A stretch of 55,017 nt of DNA from Blautia glucerasea (GTDB lineage: Bacteria > Bacillota > Clostridia > Lachnospirales > Lachnospiraceae), in NCBI RefSeq assembly GCF_013304385.1, contig NZ_JAAITU010000025.1, forward strand, positions 1 to 55,017, given 5' to 3'. The position numbers were made by a program, and so were the translations under genes. A model generated the notes under the pieces. The model ran no database searches. It was not told where the DNA came from and worked only from the letters and a program-made list of their open reading frames with translations. Shown here one piece after another: positions 8,107 through 16,539 of the stretch; the first letter of the stretch is position 1, and each line of letters starts with the position of its first letter.

Positions 8107-8733
8107 TTAGTTTGCAGAAACTGTCTTATCCTTCTGTACCGGATGGATCTGGATCAGATTCATCTTGATCAGTGCCGGACGAAGTGCATTGTATATGAAC
8201 ACAACCAGGATCACAGAAACAACTGCATTCACAAAGGTAGTCACTGCACTAAGCTTGGCAAGAACGGCAGCCATCTCCTGTGGCTGTCCCAGTATATACT
8301 GTTTGTAGAAAAATCCTACAATCGGATCTGCCACAACATTAAATGCCAGACCAGCAACGGAAGCAATCAGACTCCATTTAAATACGTATGACTTATCTGT
8401 ACTCTCATTGATCTTTGCAACCTTATGTGCCACCAGACCGGTGATCAAACCAATACATAGTTTCAGAACAAATGTTTTCGGAGCTCCTGTAATATAAACC
8501 GGATCCATCAGATCTGCGATAGTCATGCCCACAGCACCGGCCATACCGCCGTAAACACCTCCAAGAAGCAATGCTGCAAGTACACAGAATGCATTTCCGA
8601 TGTGAAGAGATGTAGCATCGCCACCCGGAACAGGGATCTTAATCTGTAAAAATGTGAAGGATACGTAGCAAAGTGCTGCAAGAATCGCAGTCTCTGCAAG
8701 TTTCATGATTGTTGATGTCTCTTTGTTATTCAT
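8107..8733 (-). CDS. ECF transporter substrate-binding (S) component
   Basis: A 208-residue integral membrane protein with about six hydrophobic segments (for example AETAILAALCYVSFTFLQI, AFCVLAALLLGGVYGGMAGAVG, FVLKLCIGLITGLVA). In energy-coupling-factor transporters the S component binds a vitamin or similar micronutrient and docks on a shared EcfT-EcfA module, which is not in this window. The pattern LHIGNAFCVLAALLLGG is typical of the broad riboflavin-transporter-like S family, but residues alone do not name the substrate. I chose the ATG at 8733 because it precedes the conserved region and has GGAAAGG upstream, although the spacing of about 11 bases is long; the frame is open 20 codons further. 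A folded leader of about 120 bases precedes it. Confidence 0.82.
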   Translation of the reverse strand: MNNKETSTIMKLAETAILAALCYVSFTFLQIKIPVPGGDATSLHIGNAFCVLAALLLGGVYGGMAGAVGMTIADLMDPVYITGAPKTFVLKLCIGLITGLVAHKVAKINESTDKSYVFKWSLIASVAGLAFNVVADPIVGFFYKQYILGQPQEMAAVLAKLSAVTTFVNAVVSVILVVFIYNALRPALIKMNLIQIHPVQKDKTVSAN

Positions 8734-8742
8734 GTTAGTCAC

Positions 8743-8860
8743 TGCCTTTCCTTTTCCTTTATATGCCTCCCTTACAGGGACTGACTGGATCAACCTGAAT
8801 CAGTTCCTTCCGGTCTGGCAACATATTACCTGGAAACTGTGGATTTGGCAATGGTCAATT
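8743..8860 (-). promoter_or_regulatory. Structured leader of the ECF S-component gene, class unknown
   Basis: The minus-strand leader contains several local stems: CAGTTTCC with GGAACTG (one bulge), ACTG with CAGT around a 13-base loop, and TCCCT-GTAA-GGGA directly before the ribosome site. No terminator separates this region from the DUF1002 gene upstream. I looked for THF, TPP, FMN, preQ1 and cobalamin consensus boxes and found none, so a riboswitch is only a possibility. Confidence 0.3.
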
Positions 8861-8882
8861 TTAACTATTTTTAAGGGGACAG

Positions 8883-10580
8883 TTATTCATTGATGGTTTC
8901 ATCGTAAACCATATCGTCTCCTTCAGCAGGAGTCATATCAGATTCATCCATAGTAGTATCATCTGTATTATCCATGGATGTGTCTGTCCCTTCTGTATCG
9001 TAAGATGTATCTGTATTATCCGGTACTGCTGCATCTGTATTCTCAGTTGTCTCTTCCATGCTGGTCTCACCATACAGCTGCTCAAAGAACTTCATGGTAT
9101 CTTTATACAGGGTGTTCTTATCGTCAGAAGAAACATTATCGCCAAGGATGTCTGCCTTATCACCAGCCTCTGCCTTCTGGTCATCTGTCAGATCAATACC
9201 GAAGATCACCTTCAGGTCTTCCTGAAGCATATTAAGCTCAGTAGTCAGATACTCTTCATTACCGGTAGGAACATAAGATCCTGTACCATTACCAAGGATC
9301 TCCAGATATTTGGTAAGAACGGCATTATACAGCTTCTCACCCTGATCACTGTCAAGAGTCACTGTGCATACAGCATCTGATCCCATAGCCTCCTGAAGTG
9401 CCTCTGTATCACCTTCATACTCTCCCTTGCCAAAAGTCTTGGCTTTCTCAAAGAGTGCTTTGGTATCGTCTGTCAGGAAATCTGTATTCACTTCAGAAAT
9501 ATTCAGGATCTCATCCCCGTCAGGAATATCTGAAGAATTTACGGAATCACCATTTACATCGGTACCGTTATCTGTGCTGCTATCTGTACTATTGTCTGTA
9601 CTGGTGTCAGCACTATTGTCTGTGGTGCCGTCTGTGGAAACATCAGTATTGGTATCCTGTGCAAAACCGTCATCGCCAGTCTTCTCAGCAAGGGAAGGAT
9701 CCTCTGTGGAATCAGCGATCACATCATCACCAAGCACACTCTCATCTACGTTATTCACAATACTGTCCGGATCATCATCAGAAGTGGTATCTCCCTGGCC
9801 GGTAACATTATCATTGACACGCTCCAGTGTCTCTTCCATATCGCTGTAATCATAATCCTGCTGTGCAATCTCCTGAAGCAGGCTTACGATCGTCTGAAGC
9901 TGATCATCAGAGAGAGCAACTCCGTTCTGATCTGCAATATTCACAACAATGTTATAAATCTGATCCGCATCCTGGATACCGTCTGCAATGATCTGGGTCT
10001 TCGCCTGATTGATCACAGCAGTGGCACTGTTCTGTCCGATATCCTCAGCCAGATTACCTGTAACAACCATCTCCTCTGTAGCGATCTGCTTCTTGGTGGA
10101 ATCCAGTTGTTCACCGCTGGCTGACTCATAGGCCATCTGGATCCCCGTAAGGGCTCCTGTACCGGATACCTGGAACGGACACGCAGCAACTACTTCACAA
10201 TTCTTCACCCCGGAAGTAGAAAGGCTGGTGGCGATCATATTACAGGTAACCCAGTTCAGATTGGCAGTACGTACCTTGATTCCTCCGGAAGTGGTAGGCT
10301 TAACGTAAGCACAGCTGACTGTCCTGGTACCAATCTGCTCGATGGGAACATAGGCACTTAAGTGCTCTCTCTCATCCTGATTAGTAACATTGATGATCTG
10401 AACAGAATCAGCACTGACCTTAAAATATTTCAGCATGGTGTTCTTCTGGTCCTGTGTCAGGTCTGCTCCAAGTGTAACAACATTCATGCCATCTGCCATA
10501 ACCGGTACGGAAGGAGCAATGCTTCCTGTAACAAGGCATGCGGCACATAATAATGTTCCTAATAATTTTGCTTTCTTCAT
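8883..10580 (-). CDS. Secreted DUF1002 protein with long acidic Ser/Thr/Asp tail
   Basis: A 565-residue exported protein. Residues 1-29 are a signal peptide (MKKAKLLGTLLCAACL..., VMADG). Residues 30 to about 265 match the DUF1002 family, related to Bacillus YpuA: TLGADLTQDQKNTML, an internal block around YVKPTTSGGIKV and SGALTGIQMAYE-like sequence, and helical segments about IYNIVVNIADQNGV. The rest is strongly acidic and low in complexity, with repeats of the TDNSTD type around residues 315-345, a helical stretch around 365-480, and an acidic C-terminus rich in T, D and E. No sortase motif or transmembrane anchor is visible, so it is probably released or loosely wall-associated. The ATG at 10580 has GGAGG 7 bases upstream. 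Function of the family is not known. Confidence 0.85.
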   Translation of the reverse strand: MKKAKLLGTLLCAACLVTGSIAPSVPVMADGMNVVTLGADLTQDQKNTMLKYFKVSADSVQIINVTNQDEREHLSAYVPIEQIGTRTVSCAYVKPTTSGGIKVRTANLNWVTCNMIATSLSTSGVKNCEVVAACPFQVSGTGALTGIQMAYESASGEQLDSTKKQIATEEMVVTGNLAEDIGQNSATAVINQAKTQIIADGIQDADQIYNIVVNIADQNGVALSDDQLQTIVSLLQEIAQQDYDYSDMEETLERVNDNVTGQGDTTSDDDPDSIVNNVDESVLGDDVIADSTEDPSLAEKTGDDGFAQDTNTDVSTDGTTDNSADTSTDNSTDSSTDNGTDVNGDSVNSSDIPDGDEILNISEVNTDFLTDDTKALFEKAKTFGKGEYEGDTEALQEAMGSDAVCTVTLDSDQGEKLYNAVLTKYLEILGNGTGSYVPTGNEEYLTTELNMLQEDLKVIFGIDLTDDQKAEAGDKADILGDNVSSDDKNTLYKDTMKFFEQLYGETSMEETTENTDAAVPDNTDTSYDTEGTDTSMDNTDDTTMDESDMTPAEGDDMVYDETINE

Positions 10581-10643
10581 AACTTTTCCTCCATAAACTC
10601 TGTGTGAGTTACAGCTTAAACAGTTTTTCTGTTTCGTTGTTTT

Positions 10644-10673
10644 ATTATAGCATATTCTTTGCTAAATTTGTAA
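10644..10673 (-). promoter_or_regulatory. Promoter of the DUF1002 gene
   Basis: TTACAA and TATAAT are 18 bases apart on the minus strand, about 65 bases before the start codon. The 5' leader carries a small AAACAG/CTGTTT hairpin. Confidence 0.7.
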
Positions 10674-10685
10674 TCTAGAATAATT

Positions 10686-12965
10686 TTACATTTTTTGTAA
10701 GCCCAGGGTCTGATCCAGCACTTCTTTGATTTTCTTTACCGGACAGATTTGAATCTTTTCTTTCACTTCTTCTGCCACATCTTCCAGATCCTCTATGTTG
10801 TCATATGGAATAAACACCTTCTTAACTCCTGCTCTTTGGGCTGCCATTAGTTTTTCGGGAAGACCTCCAATAGGCATAACACCGCCTCTCAAAGAAATCT
10901 CCCCGGTCATGGCTATCTGTGTATCCACAGCCTTTCCAGTTACCAGGGATGCAAGTGCAATTACCAGCGTAATCCCCGCTGACGGACCGTCTTTTGGCAC
11001 AGCACCAGAAGGAACATGAATATGGAGATCATTCTTTTCAAATTTCTCAGCGTGTTCCGGGAAAAGTGACTTCACATAAGTGACTGCAATCTGTGCTGAC
11101 TCCTTCATCACATCTCCCAGCTGCCCGGTGATGATCACCTTGCCGCTGCCTTTTGTAAAGGAAGTTTCTATAAAAAGGATTTCCCCACCTGCTCTGGTCC
11201 AGGCCAGTCCGGTTACAACTCCCGACTGCATTTCCTCCTGGATCTTTTCATGATAGATGCCTTTCTTCCCAAGAAACTCCGGCAGTCGTTTCTCGCTGAC
11301 AGTAATGCTTTTCTGCTCACCCTTTACCAATTTTACAGCAGCGCATCTGCAAAGAACATCGATCTGACGTTTAAGGCCTCTTACTCCCGCCTCCGCCGTA
11401 TATTCTTCAATGATCTTTAATATGGCTTCGTCTGTCACTTTCAGGTTCTGATTACGCAGTCCCATACTCTTCATTGCTTTTGGCAGAAGATGTTCCCTGG
11501 CAATATGATATTTCTCAATCTGTGTATATCCGGGGAACTGAATAACTTCCATACGGTTCAGAAGAGGTTCCGGTATAGTATCAGTAGAATTGGCTGTACA
11601 TACAAACAGCACATTAGACAGATCATATGGTACATTCATATAATGATCTGTAAAGTTGGAATTCTGCTCCGGATCCAGAACTTCTAAAAGTGCACTGGAT
11701 GGGTCTCCGCCATAATCTCTGGTCAGTTTGTCCACTTCATCCAACACCATAACCGGATTCTGCGCTCCGCTTCTTCGCATTCCCTCCATGATACGTCCCG
11801 GCATAGCGCCCACATATGTGCGTCTGTGTCCACGGATCTCCGCTTCATCCCGAACACCTCCAAGACTGATCCTTACATATTTTCTATGAAGTGCTCTGGC
11901 TATGCTCTGACCTATACTTGTTTTGCCTGTACCAGGTGCACCTACAAAAAGCAGGATGGATCCAGCCTGTTTTTTATTAAGCGCCATAACCGCAATCTGC
12001 TGGATGATCCTTTCTTTTACCTTTTTCAGGCCATAATGGTCTTCATCCAGTATCTTTTCGGCTTCTGCCAGGTCTATAGAAGGCATTTCTTCTTCCTTCC
12101 AGGAAAGACTGGTAACAAAATCCAGGTAATCATACAAAAGTCCGTATTCATGACCATCTTTTCCTTCCTGTTTCATCCGGTTCAGAACCTTTTCGGCTTC
12201 CTTCCTTGCCTCCGGATTCATGCCAGACTCCTGGATTTTCTTCTCAAATCTGCGTACATCCGAGATATTCTCAGGATGCATCTCATCCAGCTGTCTCTGA
12301 AGAAATTCAATCTGTTTTTTCAGGGCAGACTCACGGTACATCTGTTCATTAGAATTCTTCTGGGCGCTTTCTGCTTCCTGGCTGACCCGGAAGATCTCCA
12401 GAAGTTCATATACAGTTTCTTTGATTTTATGGATACGTTCACTTCTGGACTGCTGTTCAAGAAAACTATATTTTTCTTCCCAGGAAGATGCAAAGTAGCT
12501 GGAAAGGGCACAGGCCATCTCATCAAAGCTCTGCCAGTGATAGATCACACCTCTTGCCCAGATCCCCCACTGCAGATCCTTTGCAAAGCTCATCAATTCT
12601 TTTTTCATGTTCTTGAACTGCTCAGCCTCTTCATCTGGATCAATATCTTTCTCTTCCGGATATGGAACGGAAGTGGCTGTAATCCCGATCTCTGTAGCCT
12701 GGATCTGACTCAGCATTACCCTTTCTATGGTAGTGATCTTAACAGTGTCATCCTCTCCTAAGGCCTCAATCTTCCCCAGCACTCCAATCGGATAGATGTC
12801 TTCCGGTTGTATCTGATGGGGCTTTTTATCTGTCTTCAGCATCAGAAAAAGTATATCTTCCCCAACATTTTCCGTGGTTATTTCATTTCCGGGAAACATA
12901 TCTTTTTTAAAGTAAAATGTAACCTCTGGCAATACCAGTAAATCATAAATGGGTATGCTAATCAT
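10686..12965 (-). CDS. lon: ATP-dependent protease Lon
   Basis: Cytosolic AAA+ serine protease that degrades misfolded and regulatory proteins. The 759-residue protein has the Lon N-terminal substrate domain (1 to about 190), a helical region (about 190-300), an AAA+ module with Walker A GAPGTGKT near residue 340, Walker B VMVLDEVDK, sensor NVLFVCTANS, and the C-terminal protease domain with the catalytic Ser in KDGPSAGI (about 660) and Lys in GLPEKLMAA. The order is that of LonA. The start is the ATG at 12965: AAGGAGG stands 8 bases upstream, whereas the 13 codons open further upstream lack such a site. A CIRCE operator lies about 50 bases before the start, so heat-shock control by HrcA is likely. 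No clear terminator follows. Confidence 0.96.
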   Translation of the reverse strand: MISIPIYDLLVLPEVTFYFKKDMFPGNEITTENVGEDILFLMLKTDKKPHQIQPEDIYPIGVLGKIEALGEDDTVKITTIERVMLSQIQATEIGITATSVPYPEEKDIDPDEEAEQFKNMKKELMSFAKDLQWGIWARGVIYHWQSFDEMACALSSYFASSWEEKYSFLEQQSRSERIHKIKETVYELLEIFRVSQEAESAQKNSNEQMYRESALKKQIEFLQRQLDEMHPENISDVRRFEKKIQESGMNPEARKEAEKVLNRMKQEGKDGHEYGLLYDYLDFVTSLSWKEEEMPSIDLAEAEKILDEDHYGLKKVKERIIQQIAVMALNKKQAGSILLFVGAPGTGKTSIGQSIARALHRKYVRISLGGVRDEAEIRGHRRTYVGAMPGRIMEGMRRSGAQNPVMVLDEVDKLTRDYGGDPSSALLEVLDPEQNSNFTDHYMNVPYDLSNVLFVCTANSTDTIPEPLLNRMEVIQFPGYTQIEKYHIAREHLLPKAMKSMGLRNQNLKVTDEAILKIIEEYTAEAGVRGLKRQIDVLCRCAAVKLVKGEQKSITVSEKRLPEFLGKKGIYHEKIQEEMQSGVVTGLAWTRAGGEILFIETSFTKGSGKVIITGQLGDVMKESAQIAVTYVKSLFPEHAEKFEKNDLHIHVPSGAVPKDGPSAGITLVIALASLVTGKAVDTQIAMTGEISLRGGVMPIGGLPEKLMAAQRAGVKKVFIPYDNIEDLEDVAEEVKEKIQICPVKKIKEVLDQTLGLQKM

Positions 12966-13015
12966 ACATGTTTCCTCCTTATGGCCTGAATCATGCAAAA
13001 TCAAGCCTTATTTTA

Positions 13016-13042
13016 TCAGCACTCATTCGCATCGAGTGCCAA
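13016..13042 (-). promoter_or_regulatory. CIRCE element (HrcA operator) upstream of lon
   Basis: The plus strand shows TCAGCACTC, nine bases, then GAGTGCCAA. This matches the CIRCE consensus TTAGCACTC-N9-GAGTGCTAA at 16 of 18 arm positions with the correct spacing. It lies in the lon promoter region; a TTGGCA that could serve as -35 is part of the left arm on the minus strand, so HrcA would block polymerase directly. Confidence 0.88.
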
Positions 13043-13052
13043 TCTGTATTTA

Positions 13053-13088
13053 AACGAAAAGGCGAACTCTTCGGAATCCGCCTTTCGT
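13053..13088 (-). terminator. Rho-independent terminator after the alarmone synthetase gene
   Basis: On the minus strand ACGAAAGGCG pairs with CGCCTTTTCGT (one bulge) around a 14-base loop, followed by a T-rich run. It separates the synthetase gene from the lon promoter. Confidence 0.72.
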
Positions 13089-13129
13089 CCGTATCTTATT
13101 TTACCACGATTTTCTGATTATGCAAGTCT

Positions 13130-13729
13130 TTAAAGCCGTGGATTATCATTATATTTCTCAAATTCCTTTTCCATCTCTTCAAGAGTATTGGAATATCTGA
13201 GTAATTCTTCCACTCTCTGCGCTTTATTAGCATATGCCTTTTTGTAAGATACCCTGTGCTCCATAGCTGCCCAGAAGTCCATTGAAATAGTACGGAACTG
13301 TATCTCCACAGGAAAGTATTCCACTGCATCCAGACAGCAAACATTTACTCCAAAAATAATATGGTAACTTCTATATCCATTAGGCTTAGGATTCTCAATA
13401 TAATCCCGCTCTCTTATGAAGATCAGATCCGGCTGTTTCTTTAATATGTTCACCAGATTGTGGATGTCTCCAGTAAAATAACAAACGATCCGCACACCTG
13501 CAATATCCTGCAAAACATTCTTGGCATTATCAACTGTAGGCTCCAGCCCCCGATGCATCAGCTTTTCCTCAATGCTTGCCTTCTTCTTGATGCGAGACTG
13601 AACGGTATGTACCGGGTTACTGGCAGCAGATGGATAAATCGTATGGTTTAACACTTCCAACCTGGTAAGTAAAAGCTTCATTGCATCATGATACGGCTGG
13701 ACCAAGTCATAGTATTCTTTATCAGTCAT
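13130..13729 (-). CDS. Small alarmone synthetase (RelA/SpoT synthetase-domain protein)
   Basis: A 199-residue cytosolic protein consisting of a RelA/SpoT nucleotide pyrophosphokinase domain only, without the HD hydrolase, TGS and ACT domains of long RSH proteins. Such enzymes transfer pyrophosphate from ATP to GDP or GTP, making (p)ppGpp. Visible motifs are VQSRIKKKASIEEKL (basic substrate-binding loop), DIAGVRIVC, ENPKPNGYRSYH with the conserved Tyr that stacks on the guanine, VEIQFRT and DFWAAMEH. The short size and architecture are like RelQ/RelP; which subtype cannot be settled here. The ATG at 13729 has GGGAGG 5 bases upstream. It is followed by a terminator and by lon, another stress gene. 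Confidence 0.9.
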   Translation of the reverse strand: MTDKEYYDLVQPYHDAMKLLLTRLEVLNHTIYPSAASNPVHTVQSRIKKKASIEEKLMHRGLEPTVDNAKNVLQDIAGVRIVCYFTGDIHNLVNILKKQPDLIFIRERDYIENPKPNGYRSYHIIFGVNVCCLDAVEYFPVEIQFRTISMDFWAAMEHRVSYKKAYANKAQRVEELLRYSNTLEEMEKEFEKYNDNPRL

Positions 13730-13853
13730 GATAACCTCCCTTTACATACCTGCTATCATAAAGAAAAACTGTGATTATCCTGTGACCGATTTCTAATATT
13801 TTTCAAAAGAATCTTCCAAAATCAAACTTGATTGTTTTGAAATCCAAACCATT

Positions 13854-14849
13854 TTATTCATTATGTTTGAATGAAATATTCAGGATAGATACTACTGCTC
13901 CGTAAAGAACACCTGCAATAGGCCAGATGATCCAACTGCTGCTTTTATAACTGCTTTTAGCAGGCAGTATAGCTGCCAGAAATACTGCGGTCACGATCAG
14001 CCAATAGCTTACCGAAACAGCACTGATCAATCCTTTCTTTGCTTTTCTGCTGCGTGTATAGTCCCCTTCTTCCAGCAGCTTTTCCATTGCACTGTTTCGT
14101 ATGCCTCCATACACAAACGCATAACAGCCACATGCCACCATAAGTAAAAGCAGACAAACTGCATTTATATAGAAGATATCTTTGTCTGTAATGCTCATAA
14201 CAGCAAACAACGGTACTGCTGCAAGAATACAGAATACGGTTCCAATAAGATTCAGGCGTACATAGGTTGGATGATACTGATTTTTCTTTTCCTTTACCAT
14301 CCCAGTCACCCCATATTCCGTCTCAAAAGGCTCTTTTTCCAGAAAGTCATAACATTTCACTTTTGCACTGCAGGATATGAAAATCCCTGTAGCTGAAGCA
14401 ACCAGCAATAAAAGGACACATAATCCAATTCCCCCAGCAGAATTTTCGGTAAGTTTTATGATTTTTGTTTCACTTAATCCACCCAAAAGCAACAATGTAA
14501 TAGGGGATATAACACATAAAAAAGTAGCAAAAGCAATTTTAGGTGCTGATTTCTTGCTACATTCCAAATATTCAGAGGCTTCCTCCATAGTCACTTTACG
14601 CAGTGGCTGTTCTGAAATGACCTGTACATTGTCTTCCGGATTATCTTCTTCTATTTCATCTTTCAGAAGATAGTCCGTACTTACACCAAAAATACGGCTC
14701 ATCTGTACTACCTTTTCCATATCCGGAACTGCTCTTGCCCCCTCCCATTTAGAAACGGATTGTCTTGTTACATTCAGCTGTTCTGCCAGTTCCTCCTGGG
14801 ACCAACCTGCCTTTTTTCTCAAATTCATTATTTTGTCTGCCAGAATCAT
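13854..14849 (-). CDS. Membrane-anchored XRE-family transcriptional regulator
   Basis: A 331-residue protein. The N-terminal 60 residues are a classic helix-turn-helix of the XRE/Cro type (KIMNLRKKAGWSQEELAEQLNVTRQSVSKWEGARAVPDME). A short acidic linker follows. The remainder has about six hydrophobic segments, including FLCVISPITLLLLGG, IGLCVLLLLVASATGIFI, LIGTVFCILAAVPLF, AVCLLLLMVACGCYAFV, SYWLIVTAVFLAAILP and WIIWPIAGVLYGAVVSIL. It therefore looks like a DNA-binding domain tethered to the membrane. The start at 14849 is chosen because AAGGAG lies 6 bases before that ATG and the HTH begins there. It is divergent from the serine hydrolase gene, a possible target. The signal it senses is unknown. 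Confidence 0.85.
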   Translation of the reverse strand: MILADKIMNLRKKAGWSQEELAEQLNVTRQSVSKWEGARAVPDMEKVVQMSRIFGVSTDYLLKDEIEEDNPEDNVQVISEQPLRKVTMEEASEYLECSKKSAPKIAFATFLCVISPITLLLLGGLSETKIIKLTENSAGGIGLCVLLLLVASATGIFISCSAKVKCYDFLEKEPFETEYGVTGMVKEKKNQYHPTYVRLNLIGTVFCILAAVPLFAVMSITDKDIFYINAVCLLLLMVACGCYAFVYGGIRNSAMEKLLEEGDYTRSRKAKKGLISAVSVSYWLIVTAVFLAAILPAKSSYKSSSWIIWPIAGVLYGAVVSILNISFKHNE

Positions 14850-15046
14850 CTTTTTCTCCTTCCTGCCTTCCATTATGGGAAAGCATTTCTTTTTTTGACG
14901 TTCTCAGCATACAATATCCATCAGTTGCACACCAGATACCCGGCTTTAAGATTTGTCAACCTGCGGTTGCATGTGTAGGATTTCTTGTATTATTTCATAT
15001 TTATCGCTATAAAGCCATCTTTTCTTCATGTTTTCCTGCAAAAATA

Positions 15047-15075
15047 TTGGAAATCTGCAGCAAATGAATTATACT
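15047..15075 (+). promoter_or_regulatory. Promoter of the serine hydrolase gene
   Basis: TTGGAA and TATACT are separated by 17 bases, about 60 bases before the ATG. No clear dyad for the divergent XRE protein was seen. An isolated TTGACA on the opposite strand near 14954 has no good -10 partner. Confidence 0.6.
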
Positions 15076-15133
15076 TAAAAAGACTTAAGAAAATTCTTCA
15101 CTTTCTTTTCATTTAGCATACCAGGAGGTTTGT

Positions 15134-16183
15134 ATGAAACCAGGCAAAAATAATCGCAAATATAAATTTATCTTTCCGCTTGTTACAGCTGCAGCAGTAA
15201 CAGCAGGGAGCTTTTCTGCAGTCACTGCTGCAGAAGTGCAGGGACCGGTGGCACCGAGCACAGGTTCTTCAACATCCAACCAATCAGAACCGGCTCCGAA
15301 CACTAATGCGACAGCTTCCGACCAGGCGGAACCGGCTCCGGGCACCACATCTGCCAATCAGGCTTCTGATGGACAGGGCACATTATCTCCGCCATCCGAC
15401 AATTCTAAAAGCAGTGTATTTGGACAGGCTTCTTCTGTAGAAGCACCTACAGATGAAAAACTTTCCTCTCTCCTTACCCAGCTGCAGGAACGTCTCCCTG
15501 TTTCCAATGGAAGCTGGTCCGTTTATGTGCGCGATCTTTATAATGAGTCAGAAGGCTCTGTCAATGACCATTCCATGCAGGCGGCCAGTCTGATCAAGCT
15601 GTATATTATGGGTGCTGTCTATGAGAATTATGAAACTCTTATCAGTCAATATGGCCAGCAGCAGGTAGATTCCAACCTTTATTCCATGATCACAGTCAGT
15701 GACAATGATGCTGCCAATGCTCTTACCAGCTATCTAGGCGGAGGTGATTCTTCTGCCGGCATGACTGTTGTAAATGATTTCTGCAGTACACATGGCTTTA
15801 AGAACACACATATGGGACGACTTCTTCTTCAAAGCAATGCATATGACGACAATTACACTTCTGTGGCTGACTGTGGTCATCTGCTGTACGGGATTTACAG
15901 TGGTAATTCCTCTGAATACCCATATGCAGATTCCATGTTCGACCTGTTGGCTGCACAGACACGCCGGAATAAGATCCCGGCACAGATGCCATCAGATGCA
16001 AAAACTGCCAATAAAACCGGTGAACTGGACAATGTGGAAAATGATGCAGGGATTGTTTATGATGTGGATAATGAACTGATCCTGGTTTTTATGTCAGAGA
16101 ATCTTAGTGAGTGCGGCTCGGCACAAAATACTATTGCCAGCCTGAGCAGGCAGATTTTTGATTACTATAATCCAGCCTCATAA
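15134..16183 (+). CDS. Secreted beta-lactamase-fold serine hydrolase
   Basis: A 349-residue exported protein of the class A beta-lactamase/penicillin-recognising fold. A signal peptide covers about residues 1-33. A Pro/Ser/Thr/Ala-rich linker (about 34-110, with two EPAP motifs) would span the wall, and the catalytic domain follows. The active-site set is SLIK (Ser152 and Lys155), SDN in ITVSDNDAAN (about 195) and KTG in ANKTGELDN (about 295). I cannot point to a clear class A omega-loop Glu, so drug hydrolysis should not be assumed; a DD-peptidase-like or unknown hydrolytic role is equally possible. AGGAGG lies 5 bases before the ATG. The gene stands alone and divergent from a membrane-bound XRE regulator. 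A CCAGCCT/AGGCTGG hairpin overlaps its stop but lacks a T run. Confidence 0.85.
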   Translation: MKPGKNNRKYKFIFPLVTAAAVTAGSFSAVTAAEVQGPVAPSTGSSTSNQSEPAPNTNATASDQAEPAPGTTSANQASDGQGTLSPPSDNSKSSVFGQASSVEAPTDEKLSSLLTQLQERLPVSNGSWSVYVRDLYNESEGSVNDHSMQAASLIKLYIMGAVYENYETLISQYGQQQVDSNLYSMITVSDNDAANALTSYLGGGDSSAGMTVVNDFCSTHGFKNTHMGRLLLQSNAYDDNYTSVADCGHLLYGIYSGNSSEYPYADSMFDLLAAQTRRNKIPAQMPSDAKTANKTGELDNVENDAGIVYDVDNELILVFMSENLSECGSAQNTIASLSRQIFDYYNPAS

Positions 16184-16539
16184 ATTTAAGGCTGGAAGCA
16201 AATTCTCTGGTTATGATACCTTTGTATTGCTTTGTGATATGTACTCCCATGATTTGCAATAGGCAATTTGCAAATATTGTGACATTATAACAATTAAGAA
16301 TACAAATATATCTTTCAATCTGTTATAATAAACAATAATAAAGATGATATCCGGCAGGATTGTTGGAGTGCGTAGCACGAAGCAATCTTAAGATATCATA
16401 ATGGGGGCAGTTGCCTCCAGTATCTAATAAAGATAGCTGGAGTTCAATTGTCTGCCTGTCAGGTTTTTGCCCCCAGCATCTGAGAATAACGTGCACGAAA
16501 CTGCATGTAAGCCTGCCACAGCAGGCGAAAGGAGGATCT
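16184..16539 (+). other. 356-base gene-free region: promoter and long structured leader
   Basis: No coding potential was seen. The region holds an AT-rich upstream part, an extended -10 promoter at 16321-16329 and a leader of about 200 bases. In the leader GATATC (16346) pairs with GATATC near 16391, enclosing an AGGATTG/CAATCTT stem and GTGC-GTA-GCAC. A second domain has GGGGGCA (about 16403) pairing with TGCCCCC (about 16475) around a strong CTCCAGTATC/GATAGCTGGAG hairpin. A GCCTGC/GCAGGC hairpin comes directly before the ribosome site. The first domain shares CCGGCAGGATTG and nearby sequence with the palindromic repeat at 45.9 kb. It does not match riboswitch classes I can recall (c-di-AMP, c-di-GMP I and II, SAM, cobalamin). 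Confidence 0.55.
16321..16329 (+). promoter_or_regulatory. Extended -10 promoter of the SH3-repeat gene
   Basis: TGTTATAAT contains a perfect TATAAT with the TGn extension. No good -35 box is present at 17 bases (TACAAA). Transcription would start near 16336 and give a leader of about 205 bases. Confidence 0.6.

Noticed and set aside
8743..8860. THF, TPP, FMN, preQ1 or cobalamin riboswitch before the ECF S component
   Set aside because: None of the consensus boxes is present on the transcribed strand.
11826..12761. Long plus-strand open frame of 311 codons opposite lon
   Set aside because: It is antisense to a well-conserved AAA+ gene, has Phe/Ile/Cys-rich composition typical of shadow frames and no ribosome site.
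15134..16183. True class A beta-lactamase resistance gene
   Set aside because: The three core motifs are present, but a clear omega-loop Glu was not found and the long wall-spanning linker is atypical; only the fold is claimed.
16172..16195. Terminator at the serine hydrolase stop
   Set aside because: The CCAGCCT/AGGCTGG stem has no T run on the plus strand, so it is mentioned only in the gene entry.
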